Part shown: positions 35,865-44,436 of the stretch, piece by piece
Numbering within the stretch: the first letter of the stretch is position 1
How the letters are laid out: each line of letters starts with the position of its first letter
NCBI GenBank assembly: GCA_017395555.1
Contig: JAFPUE010000121.1
Location: 1-55,124, forward strand
Source: Ruminiclostridium sp.
GTDB lineage: Bacteria > Bacillota > Clostridia > Oscillospirales > Ruminococcaceae
Length of the DNA: 55,124 bases
Direction: 5' to 3'
Position numbers and translations under genes: made by a program
Notes under the pieces: generated by a model
Seen by the model: only the letters and a program-made list of their open reading frames with translations
What the model was told of the DNA's origin: nothing
The model's database searches: none

Positions 35865-37655
35865 ATGAAACATACCGTTTCGGCCGGGAGACCGCCGAAA
35901 GAACGTCTTTGCAAAAAAAATATCATAACCGCGCTTGCTGTATGCGTTTTTACCGCATTCACGCTGTGCTTTTTCTCCCCCGCGGAGATGTATGCCGCCA
36001 ACCCGACGGAATACCTGATAGGACCCGCCGATGCGCTCATTCCCCTGCTGATAACGGTGGCCGCGCTTTCAGCGGTGCTGTTCACGGTGACGGCTGTGTT
36101 CCTCGCGCTGAACGAAACTCTCGCGCAGGTAACAATACGCCTGCTGCTCGGATTTACGCTCGCCGGATATGTGCAGATGATGTTCCTGAACGGCAGACTC
36201 GCGAAATTTACCGGCGACGCGGTGAGATACGACATGAGCGATCCGTTCATTGCGGCGGATTTCGTTATATACTACCTCGTTTTTCTTCTGCCGCTGATCC
36301 TGTACGCGGCAAAGCGCTCAAAGCCCGAGGGCAGGCTGTCAAAGTTCCCCGCAGAGAAGATAATTTCCGCGGTAAGCGCGGCGCTGATCGCAATGCAGAC
36401 AATAGGCATTGTCCCCGGTATTATCTCGGCTGCGGACATAATGAAGGAGCGGTACACATTCTCGGACTACTACCTGTCCTATGACCCGATACTGTCGCTT
36501 TCCAAGGAAAACAACGTTATTGTGTTCCTTATTGACCGCCTTGACGGCAACTGGATGCAGCAGGCGATAGACGAGTACCCGGAGCTCAGCGGATATCTTG
36601 ACGGATTTACGTTTTACCGCAACAGTGTCAGCCAGTATGTTTACACCGACCCGTCGGTACCGCAGATGCTTTCGGGAATCAATCCGGAGGACTGCGGCAG
36701 GCATATCGACGAGGAAACGTTCTGGGGCAGCAACGCTGTTCTTAAGCCCCTGCACGACAACGGTCTGAATGTCAATGTCTTCATAGACCGTACCTTGTAC
36801 AAATCACTTGACGACGTTGCTTCATACGGCTATATCGACAATCTCAGCGAGCAGGATATACAGTATCACATAAATTACATTGACGAAGGCGGAGTTGTTC
36901 CGAAGCAGATGCAGTTCTCCTTTATCAAGACAATGCCGTATATCATAAAACCGTTTTTTTACACGGGCATATCCTCCGAATTTGCAAACACCTTCATTGT
37001 GAGCGAAACAGATGTTCCCACTCTTTCACAGGTCGGTATAAGAAGTGATCTGCAATTCCTGAATTATGTGAAGGAGCACGGACTGAACGCCGACAGCGAA
37101 AAGCCCGTATTCGACTTTGTCCATCTGAGCGGAGCACATGACATCAGCGAGGAGCTCGCCATGCTTTACCCGAAGACCGCCGAAAGAGGCGTTTTTGACG
37201 AGGTCACCAACATTCGCGGTGAATTGGAGGTATTAAACTACTGGTTCGAGGAAATGAAGCGCCTCGGCATTTACGACAGCTCAACGATAATCCTCACGGG
37301 CGACCACGGCAGACCGATAAAATACAGCGAGGTCAAAGCGGAAGCTCTCGACGACCCGATACTCACAGGACTTCTGATAAAGCCTGCCGGTGCGGAGCAT
37401 GCCCCTCTCGTCACCGACACCGAGACTGAGATGTACAATCCGTACTTCTCCGCAAGCGTGCTTGAATACGCGGGACTCGATCATTCCGCGCTCGGGACCT
37501 CCTACAACGACTCGATCACCCAGGGAATTCATACCGAAAGGGTCATCTACCCCGTTGATTTCGGCGGTCAGCTCGGCAGACCCGTTGACGCCGGAATATA
37601 CATCATAACCGGCAATGCCATGGATTTCTGCAATTGGAAATATGTCAAGTTCTGA
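35865..37655 (+). CDS. Membrane protein with alkaline-phosphatase-fold domain, paralogue of 31359
   Basis: 596 residues. Five to six hydrophobic segments occupy about 20-190. The outer domain starts NNVIVFLIDRLDGNWMQ (Asp near 224), has FYRNSVSQYVYTDPSVPQML, and ends with STIILTGDHGRPIKY (Asp-His near 480). The order of motifs matches the protein at 31359, so the two arose by duplication around the YidC fusion. Probable role is transfer or hydrolysis of a phosphate ester on a surface polymer. ACAGGTGACAGGG precedes the ATG. Confidence 0.85.
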   Translation: MKHTVSAGRPPKERLCKKNIITALAVCVFTAFTLCFFSPAEMYAANPTEYLIGPADALIPLLITVAALSAVLFTVTAVFLALNETLAQVTIRLLLGFTLAGYVQMMFLNGRLAKFTGDAVRYDMSDPFIAADFVIYYLVFLLPLILYAAKRSKPEGRLSKFPAEKIISAVSAALIAMQTIGIVPGIISAADIMKERYTFSDYYLSYDPILSLSKENNVIVFLIDRLDGNWMQQAIDEYPELSGYLDGFTFYRNSVSQYVYTDPSVPQMLSGINPEDCGRHIDEETFWGSNAVLKPLHDNGLNVNVFIDRTLYKSLDDVASYGYIDNLSEQDIQYHINYIDEGGVVPKQMQFSFIKTMPYIIKPFFYTGISSEFANTFIVSETDVPTLSQVGIRSDLQFLNYVKEHGLNADSEKPVFDFVHLSGAHDISEELAMLYPKTAERGVFDEVTNIRGELEVLNYWFEEMKRLGIYDSSTIILTGDHGRPIKYSEVKAEALDDPILTGLLIKPAGAEHAPLVTDTETEMYNPYFSASVLEYAGLDHSALGTSYNDSITQGIHTERVIYPVDFGGQLGRPVDAGIYIITGNAMDFCNWKYVKF

Positions 37656-37697
37656 ACCATTTTAACAATATTTAGCATAAAACAATAAGACAAGCAA

Positions 37698-37733
37698 AAA
37701 TGCCTTTCCCGAATAATCCCGGGAAAGGCATTT
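37698..37733. terminator. Bidirectional terminator between the polymer cluster and the hybrid kinase
   Basis: A perfect 14-bp stem AAATGCCTTTCCCG/CGGGAAAGGCATTT with A- and T-rich flanks serves two convergent genes. Confidence 0.9.
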
Positions 37734-37738
37734 ATTAT

Positions 37739-40700
37739 TTATTCCGCGCTTTTGATATTGAGCATGGAGAGCTCGACGCTGAGCCATTTGCAGCGCTTCG
37801 TCAGCTCTTCGAGCTTGCGGGTGTCGATAACACCTTCTTCGCTGCCCGCCTGCGCTTTCAGATCCGAGGCAAGCCGCATTATCCACTCCGCGCCCGCCGT
37901 CCTCGACGAGCTTTTCAGCGTTCCGAGCTTGCGGCACATCATAACCGTATCGCCGCTCTCGTAGCATTCGTTGATCTCGTCGGTCAGCGTAAGCAGCATC
38001 TTGGAGTACGTTTTCAGAACTTCGCAATAGATATCCTCGTTGCCGGAGTTCTTGATTCCCTCCGAAACGTCCAGCTCAGGTGTGTCGAAAATGAAATCCG
38101 GGAGCGTCTGCCGCTGCTTAGGTTCCCGCTTCGGGATCTCCTGCACCGTCTTTATCTTCTCCTTCGGCAGACGTTCGTACATCATATTCTCCAGCGCCGC
38201 GGAGTCGATAGGCTTTGTGAGATAGTCGTCAAATCCCGCCTGCAGATACTTCTCACGCGCACCGGATATGGCGTTTGCGGTAAGGCATATCATCGGAGTA
38301 TCGCGGTTCAGATCGCTGTCGGAGGCTTTGAGCTCCTTCAGAGTCTCGATACCGTCCTTGTTCGGCATCATGTGATCAAGGAAGATGATATCGTATTTGT
38401 TCTTGAGCGCGAGCACAATTCCCTCGTCGCCGCTGTCCGCCGTGTCTATATGCACATCCGTCTGCTTGAGCAGGCTCTTGAATACGATCAGGTTCATCGG
38501 AGTGTCGTCCACAACGAGTACGCGGGCATCGGGAGCCGTGAACTTCTCCTTGTACTTCTCGTGCTCCGAGATAGCGTTTTTGTACGCCTTCTGATAGTCG
38601 CCGATAGGATCCCACCTGCGTACCGTCTGCTTTATCTCAAAGCTGAATATCGAGCCGACGCCGTAAACGCTCTCGACTTTCAGAGAGCTGTTCATCATCG
38701 TCAGCAGACTCTGCGTTATCGACATTCCGAGACCGGTACCCTCGATACTGCGGTTGCGCTTCTCTTCGATACGCTCAAACTGCGTGAACAGCTTCGCCAT
38801 ATCCGCCTTCTTGATACCGATACCGGTGTCCTTCACAGAAACGGTGAGCATCATCGCGTCCGGCTCGTCTTCGAGCTTCCGGTAGCCAACACTCAGCGTT
38901 ACGCTGCCCTTTTCGGTGTATTTTACCGCATTCGTGAGGATATTGGTTATTACCTGCTTTATGCGGACCTCGTCGCCGTGCAGATACTCCGGCATATTGC
39001 AGTCAAAATCGGGTACGAGCATAAGCCCCTTCGCCTCTGCCCTTGCGCGTATCATATTCACAAGGTCATTGAGCATTGAAGCAAGCTCGTAATCCACGGG
39101 GATGATCTCCATTTTGCCCGCCTCGATCTTCGAGAAGTCGAGGATATCGTTTATCAGACCGAGCAATGTGGTTCCCGCAGTCCTTATGCTCTCGGAATAC
39201 TCGATGATATTGCTGTCCGTGGATTCGCGCAGCACCATTTCGTTCATACCGAGAACAGCGTTGATAGGCGTTCTGATCTCGTGAGACATATTGGACAGAA
39301 ACGCGGATTTCGCCTCACTCGCCGCGATCGCCCTCTGCGACATATCAATGAGCTTTTCGCGCTCTTTTCTTTCGTTGTCTATGTCCTCAAACAGTCCGAG
39401 AACGTGAACGGGCTTGCCGAGTGAGGAGCGCTCGGAGACGATAAATCTGCCTCTGCGCCACTTCTTGTCCTTGCTCAGATACTCCATTGCAATGGTCTGT
39501 TCCTCCGCCAGACGCTTATCGAGCGTGGACAGATCAATAAATTCAAGCATAGCGTCGAGCGTGGAAGCATCGGTCATCTGCCTTACGACGTTGTTCAGCG
39601 TAGCCTGTGCGTGGCTGAGGTCATTTCCGACGATATCGGTTAGCTGTCTGCTGCCCGCCTTGACCTCGCTGAGCGTGTCCTTCGTGAGATCGAAGTCATA
39701 TACCGACATATAGATGTTCGCTATCGAGCTTATCTGATTGTTGAGCTTCTGGGCAACGGCGGTGAGCTTATCGCGCGCCTGCTTTTCCTTGTCGATGTTT
39801 TCGAGCATCCACAGCACCTTTATGACCTTGCCGTCCTCCGCTCGCTCGGATACCACATACCTCGCTCTGACCCAGATATTGCCGTAGCTCAGATATTCGA
39901 GCGTGACGGTGTTTGTGCCGTTCAGGTACTCGTCGATTCGCGACATATCCGCGAAATCTACCGCAGCCTGCTTTGTCGGGTTCTCCGGCAGACCCTTCAT
40001 AATGCCGAAGAATATCTCCTGCATATTGTGGTCACAGGCTCCTACCGCCCTTGCTATCGCGGGATTTGCGTTCTTTATCTCTACTACGCTGTTATCCGGG
40101 ATATCGAGCTCACATAGCGAGATGTAGATATCTGCAGCGGATTCGAGCTGTGAGCGCAGATTTACGTTCTTTTCGGAGAGCCTGTCGCGCTCGCGCTTTT
40201 CGGTGTCGATGTTTTCAAGCATCCACAGGACGTGCTTCACTCTGCCTGCCTTGTCGCGCTCGGAAACGATATAACGCGCTCTGACCCAGATATTGCCGTA
40301 GCTCAGATATTCGAGCGTTACGACGTTTCTTTCCTTCATACGCTCGTCTATCGTCGAAAGATTGGCAAATTCTATCGCCGCCTTCTTTGTCGGGTTCTCC
40401 GGCAGTACCCGCATTATCCCGAAGAATATCTCCTGCATATTGTGATCGCAGGCTCCCACCGCCTTCGCGATCGCGGGATTTGCGTTCTTGATAGCGGTAA
40501 CGTCGTTGTTCGGTATGTCCAGATCGCATACCGACATATAGATATCAGCCGAGGATATGAGCTGGGCATTGAGCCTTTCGGCGATAAGATCTCTCTTTGC
40601 AGCTCTTACTATTATCACGGCGATGATGAGCAGCGTTATCAGCATAGCGCCTATGCCCACCCACATCGTGATACGAAGCGGGCGGTATGCGCTGTCCGCA

Positions 40701-41542
40701 TCGGAAACGGATACACTGTACCAGCCGTTCTGAATCGGCACCGCGTAGATAATCAGCTTTTTACCGTTGAAATCAACATCAAAGGTGTGCTCTCCCAAGC
40801 CGCGCAGTTTTTTCGCGAGCAGCGTTCCGAAGCTGTCGGAGCCGTCGAAGTAGTTCTTGCCGAGCTCATTTCTGTCGGAGTGAGCGACAACCGTACCGTC
40901 GCCGCAGAGAACTATCTCCGCTATCAGTCCGTCCTGTGCCGTCTCCTTATCGACGATAGCCTGTATCTCGTCCATGGTTATATCGAGCGCGACGACGTTC
41001 TTTCCGTCCTCCGTGCTCTTTGCGAGCGTAAGTATAATACCGCCCGTCTGCATATCGAGGTACGGGTCAACAACCGTGACCTTTCCGCTGTTCTCGACGG
41101 TCCTGATGTACCACGGGCGCTCCGTCGGAACGTAATCCTCGTCCGGCACCCAACCCGCTCCGTCATAGTATTTGCCGTTTATGTACGCGTACAGACCCGT
41201 CGTGTTCGGTACGACAGAGCCGAGTATCATATCCGTCTCCCGGGTAAGATAAGCGAGTATCTCCTCCTCGGAAGCGTTCTCCTTTATCATGGTGCTGACG
41301 GAGTATTCTGTAAGCTCGATAACGTCGATACCCTTTGAGATAAGAGCCGAAAAGCGATCGGCGGAGTCTATCGCGTTGATCTCGCCGCTTTGACGTATCG
41401 TCGTCATGGTGGAGTTATATATCTGCACCCCATAAACAGAAAGAAGCACGGTAAAAAACACCGGCACAAATAATGCCGCCGCTATTTTACGCGCGCCGAA
41501 CCGCATCAATATATCAAATATGCTCGTTTTCCTCTTATCCAT
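37739..41542 (-). CDS. Large hybrid sensor histidine kinase (dCache, three PAS-like repeats, HK, REC, degenerate Hpt)
   Basis: 1267 residues. Transmembrane segments at about 18-40 and 290-312 enclose a dCache-like sensor with RPWY (142-145) and DPYLDMQTGG (159-168). Three tandem PAS-like repeats of about 130 residues follow (about 325-455, 460-595, 600-730); the first two are nearly identical. The kinase is intact: His754, NILTNAVKYT (Asn871), DTGIGI, GTGLGMSI. The receiver (1006-1125) has Asp1011/1012, Asp1056, Thr1088 and Lys1110. The C-terminal Hpt-like region (about 1155-1260) has Gly1207 where the His should be (KLGTLKSSSR). CGGAGA precedes the ATG. Monocistronic. Output partner not nearby. 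Confidence 0.94.
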   Translation of the reverse strand: MDKRKTSIFDILMRFGARKIAAALFVPVFFTVLLSVYGVQIYNSTMTTIRQSGEINAIDSADRFSALISKGIDVIELTEYSVSTMIKENASEEEILAYLTRETDMILGSVVPNTTGLYAYINGKYYDGAGWVPDEDYVPTERPWYIRTVENSGKVTVVDPYLDMQTGGIILTLAKSTEDGKNVVALDITMDEIQAIVDKETAQDGLIAEIVLCGDGTVVAHSDRNELGKNYFDGSDSFGTLLAKKLRGLGEHTFDVDFNGKKLIIYAVPIQNGWYSVSVSDADSAYRPLRITMWVGIGAMLITLLIIAVIIVRAAKRDLIAERLNAQLISSADIYMSVCDLDIPNNDVTAIKNANPAIAKAVGACDHNMQEIFFGIMRVLPENPTKKAAIEFANLSTIDERMKERNVVTLEYLSYGNIWVRARYIVSERDKAGRVKHVLWMLENIDTEKRERDRLSEKNVNLRSQLESAADIYISLCELDIPDNSVVEIKNANPAIARAVGACDHNMQEIFFGIMKGLPENPTKQAAVDFADMSRIDEYLNGTNTVTLEYLSYGNIWVRARYVVSERAEDGKVIKVLWMLENIDKEKQARDKLTAVAQKLNNQISSIANIYMSVYDFDLTKDTLSEVKAGSRQLTDIVGNDLSHAQATLNNVVRQMTDASTLDAMLEFIDLSTLDKRLAEEQTIAMEYLSKDKKWRRGRFIVSERSSLGKPVHVLGLFEDIDNERKEREKLIDMSQRAIAASEAKSAFLSNMSHEIRTPINAVLGMNEMVLRESTDSNIIEYSESIRTAGTTLLGLINDILDFSKIEAGKMEIIPVDYELASMLNDLVNMIRARAEAKGLMLVPDFDCNMPEYLHGDEVRIKQVITNILTNAVKYTEKGSVTLSVGYRKLEDEPDAMMLTVSVKDTGIGIKKADMAKLFTQFERIEEKRNRSIEGTGLGMSITQSLLTMMNSSLKVESVYGVGSIFSFEIKQTVRRWDPIGDYQKAYKNAISEHEKYKEKFTAPDARVLVVDDTPMNLIVFKSLLKQTDVHIDTADSGDEGIVLALKNKYDIIFLDHMMPNKDGIETLKELKASDSDLNRDTPMICLTANAISGAREKYLQAGFDDYLTKPIDSAALENMMYERLPKEKIKTVQEIPKREPKQRQTLPDFIFDTPELDVSEGIKNSGNEDIYCEVLKTYSKMLLTLTDEINECYESGDTVMMCRKLGTLKSSSRTAGAEWIMRLASDLKAQAGSEEGVIDTRKLEELTKRCKWLSVELSMLNIKSAE

Positions 41543-41620
41543 TTGCGTTCTCCGGGTTTATCCGTAAGCATGATCGGACATTATCGAATGAAACGTTAGA
41601 ATAGTATATAATATATTATT

Positions 41621-41649
41621 ATTTTACCATATTTTCATAAAAAAGTAAA
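41621..41649 (-). promoter_or_regulatory. Probable sigma-A promoter of the 1267-residue kinase
   Basis: Minus strand TTTACT (41649-41644), 17 bp, TAAAAT (41626-41621). The -35 is imperfect. Confidence 0.55.
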
Positions 41650-41714
41650 TGTGCGGGAACATATAAAAAAAACGGCGCTTTTCGTCGTTTTGCACAAAAA
41701 TTGTTATAAAAAAA

Positions 41715-41755
41715 CCGCACAAAGCGTATGACTTTGTGCGGTATAGCCTTATAAT
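41715..41755 (-). terminator. Terminator of the UDP-sugar pyrophosphorylase gene, matching an end of the 235-bp element
   Basis: On the minus strand CCGCACAAAG-N7-CTTTGTGCGG forms a perfect ten-base stem followed by seven T residues. The sequence starting at the stop codon (TAAGGCTATACCGCACAAAG) matches the terminal inverted repeat of the elements at 43026 and 43706. Confidence 0.88.
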
Positions 41756-42972
41756 TCAATTCCGTTCTGCTTTAACAGCTCTCTCGCGCTCTCGACGGAA
41801 TCTATGCCCGTCGGGTTCTTTATCGGCGCAAATTCATGCTCTCTGATGACCTCATACGGCAGGCAGGTGGAAAGCTGATGTATCATATCGAGCACGAGCT
41901 GCTCGAACTTGAAGCCGTTCGGCTCTGCGGGCTTTACCAAAGCTCCGCTCTCGTCGATATACGGTATCTTCTTCTTTACGACATGAAGCGGCATACGATC
42001 ATCCGTTACGCTCGCAAGCTCACTCGTGCGGAACAGGTAATTCAGTATAACGCCGTAGTTGTAAGCGGGCTCGCCGTTCTCGTCCTTCGCGTTCATCATA
42101 TCCTCGGAAAGCTCGTAATACTCAACTATGGACGGTCTGCCATCCTCAAGGCACATTACGCCGACCTTCTCGTCGGGGGCAGCCTTGCGCACCACCTTTG
42201 CGCCTACCGAAACATCTGCGAGAACAGTGGCTCCCACGAAGCACGGGTCACAGATGCGCTGGAGGACGTTATCCACAGCGAATATGTCTATCCACTCTAT
42301 GCCCTCGTCGGTGAGTATCTTGTCAAGCCCCGCGCGCACCATTGAGGAATACCAGCCCGCGTTGCCGTTCGGAGAGGTAGATATGCGGTCCTTTGCCTCC
42401 ATATACAGCTTGCCGTTGTAGTCGCAGGCCGGAGCCATGTTCTGCTTGAAGAACACGATCCTGTCCTCTTTGTATCCGAAATAGTCATGCTCTTTGAGGA
42501 ATGTCACGGTTGCGTCGTGGTTCTTCTCGCTCGTCATAACGAAAAGTCTTATCCATGTGTCCGTCTCCTTAACGACATCGAGCAGGTTGGTGATGATGCG
42601 CTCGAAGATGTAAACGTGCTTGGTAAGACCGATATCATACATACCCTTGGGGTTGTCGGAGCCGAGACGAGTTCCCATTCCTCCCGCAAGCAGCAGAGCA
42701 GCGGTCTTTCCCGCTTTTATCGTCTTTACGCCAGCTTCGTAAAGCTCCTTCTCACGCGCTTCGATCTCGGGGCGCTGCATTGCCGCGAGCGGAGCGAATG
42801 TACCGCGTGTGCCGTCCGCGCCCTTGTCTATCTTCGCAAGAACGGAGAAATCCGTATCCTCCACCTGCTGTATCAGCGCAGCCTTCTGCGCTTCGTCAAG
42901 CTCATCATAATACTTGAATATGTGCTCCTGACCTATGTCCGCCATTTTCTTTCTTGCTTCTTCGTAATTCAT
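41749..42972 (-). CDS. UDP-N-acetylhexosamine pyrophosphorylase (eukaryotic AGX/UAP type)
   Basis: 407 residues of the UDPGP family. The uridine-nucleotide loop is LLLAGGMGTRLGSDNPKGMY (about residues 92-111). Further family blocks are FVMTSEKNHDAT, VFFKQNMAPACDYNGKLYME, NGNAGWYSSM, and IFAVDNVLQRICDP, where the Asp binds the metal. The enzyme should form UDP-GlcNAc or a related UDP-sugar from UTP and the sugar 1-phosphate. It differs from the bacterial GlmU type. GGAGG precedes the ATG. Its promoter lies on the far side of a 235-bp repeat element. Confidence 0.9.
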   Translation of the reverse strand: MNYEEARKKMADIGQEHIFKYYDELDEAQKAALIQQVEDTDFSVLAKIDKGADGTRGTFAPLAAMQRPEIEAREKELYEAGVKTIKAGKTAALLLAGGMGTRLGSDNPKGMYDIGLTKHVYIFERIITNLLDVVKETDTWIRLFVMTSEKNHDATVTFLKEHDYFGYKEDRIVFFKQNMAPACDYNGKLYMEAKDRISTSPNGNAGWYSSMVRAGLDKILTDEGIEWIDIFAVDNVLQRICDPCFVGATVLADVSVGAKVVRKAAPDEKVGVMCLEDGRPSIVEYYELSEDMMNAKDENGEPAYNYGVILNYLFRTSELASVTDDRMPLHVVKKKIPYIDESGALVKPAEPNGFKFEQLVLDMIHQLSTCLPYEVIREHEFAPIKNPTGIDSVESARELLKQNGIEL

Positions 42973-43025
42973 TGTGATCTTCCTCCGTTTTTTGTATTTT
43001 AAGCTGTCAGGCCTGTTTGCAATTA

Positions 43026-43260
43026 TTAAGGCTATACCGCATAAATAGCGTGCGCAGATTGCGCAGTCAGTATTTTTTTATGCAGCTTTGTGTCGCGGCA
43101 TCGTGCCGCGTTCGGGCTGCATACACAAGCATCCTGCTTGTGCGTCAGATTGTATAGAAATTTCGCAGGCTTACTGACGTAAGTCAAGAAATTTCTGTGC
43201 AAGATGACGGAATAATATGCAAGCAAGATGTGTGCGACTATTTGTGCGGTATTGCCTTAA
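43026..43260. mobile_element. 235-bp MITE-like element, copy 1, in the pyrophosphorylase leader
   Basis: Bounded by TTAAGGCTATACCGCA at one end and TTTGTGCGGTATTGCCTTAA at the other, i.e. terminal inverted repeats next to TTAA. Copy 2 at 43706 has the same length and lies in reverse orientation. A nested palindrome (TATGCAGC...CGCGGC...GCCGCG...GCTGCATA) can fold strongly. No transposase is encoded. Confidence 0.85.
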
Positions 43261-43261
43261 T

Positions 43262-43290
43262 ATTATAACAAAATTTCCTGCAAAAGTCAA
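43262..43290 (-). promoter_or_regulatory. Sigma-A promoter of the UDP-sugar pyrophosphorylase gene
   Basis: Minus strand TTGACT (43290-43285), 17 bp, TATAAT (43267-43262). Transcription would begin at the edge of the MITE-like element, about 280 bases before the start codon. Confidence 0.8.
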
Positions 43291-43371
43291 TGTTTTTATT
43301 CCGTCTGACATCGCTCGGCTGCCGATATACCTCATAAAAAAGATTTATCCGTTCTTTTTTGAGAAAAACTA

Positions 43372-43400
43372 TTGACAAAAGGTGTTTTTTGTGCTATAAT
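43372..43400 (+). promoter_or_regulatory. Sigma-A promoter of tRNA-Thr
   Basis: TTGACA at 43372-43377, 17 bp, TATAAT at 43395-43400. Confidence 0.88.
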
Positions 43401-43433
43401 TTTTAACTGTAACAGACATCTCTCTTGTTATTT

Positions 43434-43509
43434 GCTGATATGGCTCAGTCGGCAGAGCACATCCTTGGTAAGGATGAGGTCGTCGGTTCGATTCCGACTA
43501 TCAGCTCCA
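43434..43509 (+). tRNA. tRNA-Thr (anticodon GGT)
   Basis: Acceptor stem GCTGATA/TATCAGC, D arm TGGCTCAGTCGGCAGAGC, anticodon arm CATCC-TTGGTAA-GGATG giving anticodon GGT, T arm GTCGGTTCGATTCCGAC. CCA is encoded. Confidence 0.96.
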
Positions 43510-44010
43510 GCCCGCGACGGCGGGCAGCGAATCCCGTCTCGGGTTTATCCGAGGCGGGATATTTTTCTGCCTCGCTGTCCAGAGTTATCAAAAAACCTAA
43601 AGCGTTCGACAGAGACAGTGGCGACGGCCACTGCGAACCCCGTCTCGGGTCATCTGAGACGGGGTTATTTTTCTGCCTCGCTGCCCGGAGTAAATATCTA
43701 AAGTGTTAAGGCAATACAGCACAAATAGGCGCACGCACCTTGCTTGCATATTGTTCCGTCATATTGCACATAAATTTCTTGACTTGCGCCAGCAAGCCTG
43801 CGAAATTTCTGTACAATCTGACGCACAAGCAGGAGGCGTGTGTATGCAGCCCGAACGCGGCACGATGCCGCGACACAAAGCTGCATAAAAAAATACTGAC
43901 TGCGCAATCTCCGCACGCTCTTTGTGCGGTATAGCCTTAACTCCAGACAGGCCGCGGACGCGCGGCGGCAGATCGCTGTATTTTCAAGTACGGCGATTTT
44001 TGTTTTTTCC
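43510..44010 (+). repeat. Second tandem array of two-hairpin terminator repeats, after tRNA-Thr
   Basis: Three units. Unit one has CCCGC-gacg-GCGGG, terminator TCCCGTCTCGG...CGAGGCGGGA-TATTTTTC, and tail TGCCTCGCTGTCCAGAG. Unit two has AGTGGC-gacg-GCCACT and terminator ACCCCGTCTC...GAGACGGGGTTATTTTTC, with the same tail. Unit three, after the inserted element at 43706, has GCCGCG-gacg-CGCGGC and terminator ATCGC...GGCGATTTTTGTTTTTT. The same family follows tRNA-Gly. From 44011 to the promoter at 44081 nothing is recognised. Confidence 0.72.
43706..43940. mobile_element. 235-bp MITE-like element, copy 2, inserted in the tRNA-Thr repeat array
   Basis: Same length as copy 1 and similar throughout in inverse orientation, from TTAAGGCAATACAGCACAAA to TTTGTGCGGTATAGCCTTAA. 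The flanks AAAGTG-TTAA and TTAA-CTCCA join to AAAGTGTTAACTCCA, exactly the uninterrupted repeat text at 28242-28256. This shows an insertion at TTAA with duplication of those four bases. Confidence 0.88.
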
Positions 44011-44080
44011 GGTTAAAATGAATGGGGGTTGGGAAAACTTCTCCCCGGTACTGCCGCAGCATTTTTATATTCCGAAATAC

Positions 44081-44110
44081 TTGACATCGGCACCCTTTTT
44101 GTTATATAAT
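44081..44110 (+). promoter_or_regulatory. Sigma-A promoter of the peptide-export operon
   Basis: TTGACA at 44081-44086, 18 bp, TATAAT at 44105-44110, about 65 bases before the precursor gene. Confidence 0.82.
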
Positions 44111-44176
44111 AAAGTATATATATCAAAAATCAGTCCGTGCAATACGGGCTGAAACAAAGCACAAAGGAGAATTACC

Positions 44177-44407
44177 ATGACAAACGGAACTATAAACGCA
44201 AAAGCTATCACCGATGAGGATCTCGACGCTGTTTACGGCGGAACGGGAAACAATAAGCTCGGAGTTTATGTCGGCAGATGCGGAAAATGCAACAAGAGCC
44301 TTTACACCACGGACTATTATATGTGCATGAACATCAAAGGGCGCACCATATACTACTGCGAGGGACATGAACCGAAGGGCGCTTACGCACCGGCAAAAAG
44401 CTGCTGA
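44177..44407 (+). CDS. Double-glycine leader peptide, putative exported bacteriocin or signal
   Basis: 76 residues with AAAGGAG before the ATG. The first 22 residues end ITDEDLDAVYGG, the acidic leader and GG cleavage motif recognised by C39 peptidases. Cleavage after Gly22 would give a 54-residue basic core with Cys35, 38, 50, 61 and 76. CGKC and CEGH form a CxxC...CxxH arrangement that could bind zinc or form disulfides. No lanthionine, radical-SAM or YcaO enzyme lies nearby, so the product may be unmodified apart from disulfides. It is first in an operon with the peptidase-transporter. Activity is unknown. Confidence 0.82.
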   Translation: MTNGTINAKAITDEDLDAVYGGTGNNKLGVYVGRCGKCNKSLYTTDYYMCMNIKGRTIYYCEGHEPKGAYAPAKSC

Positions 44408-44436
44408 CAGACAAACTTTTTTCATGGTACATAATA

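Noticed and set aside
43032-43226. 64-codon frame present in both copies of the 235-bp element (also 43740-43934)
   Set aside because: Similarity of the frames follows from the similarity of the DNA copies. There is no ribosome site, and the frame covers the internal palindromes.
43372-43709. Overlapping frames across tRNA-Thr and the terminator repeats
   Set aside because: They include the tRNA and hairpins; no ribosome site.
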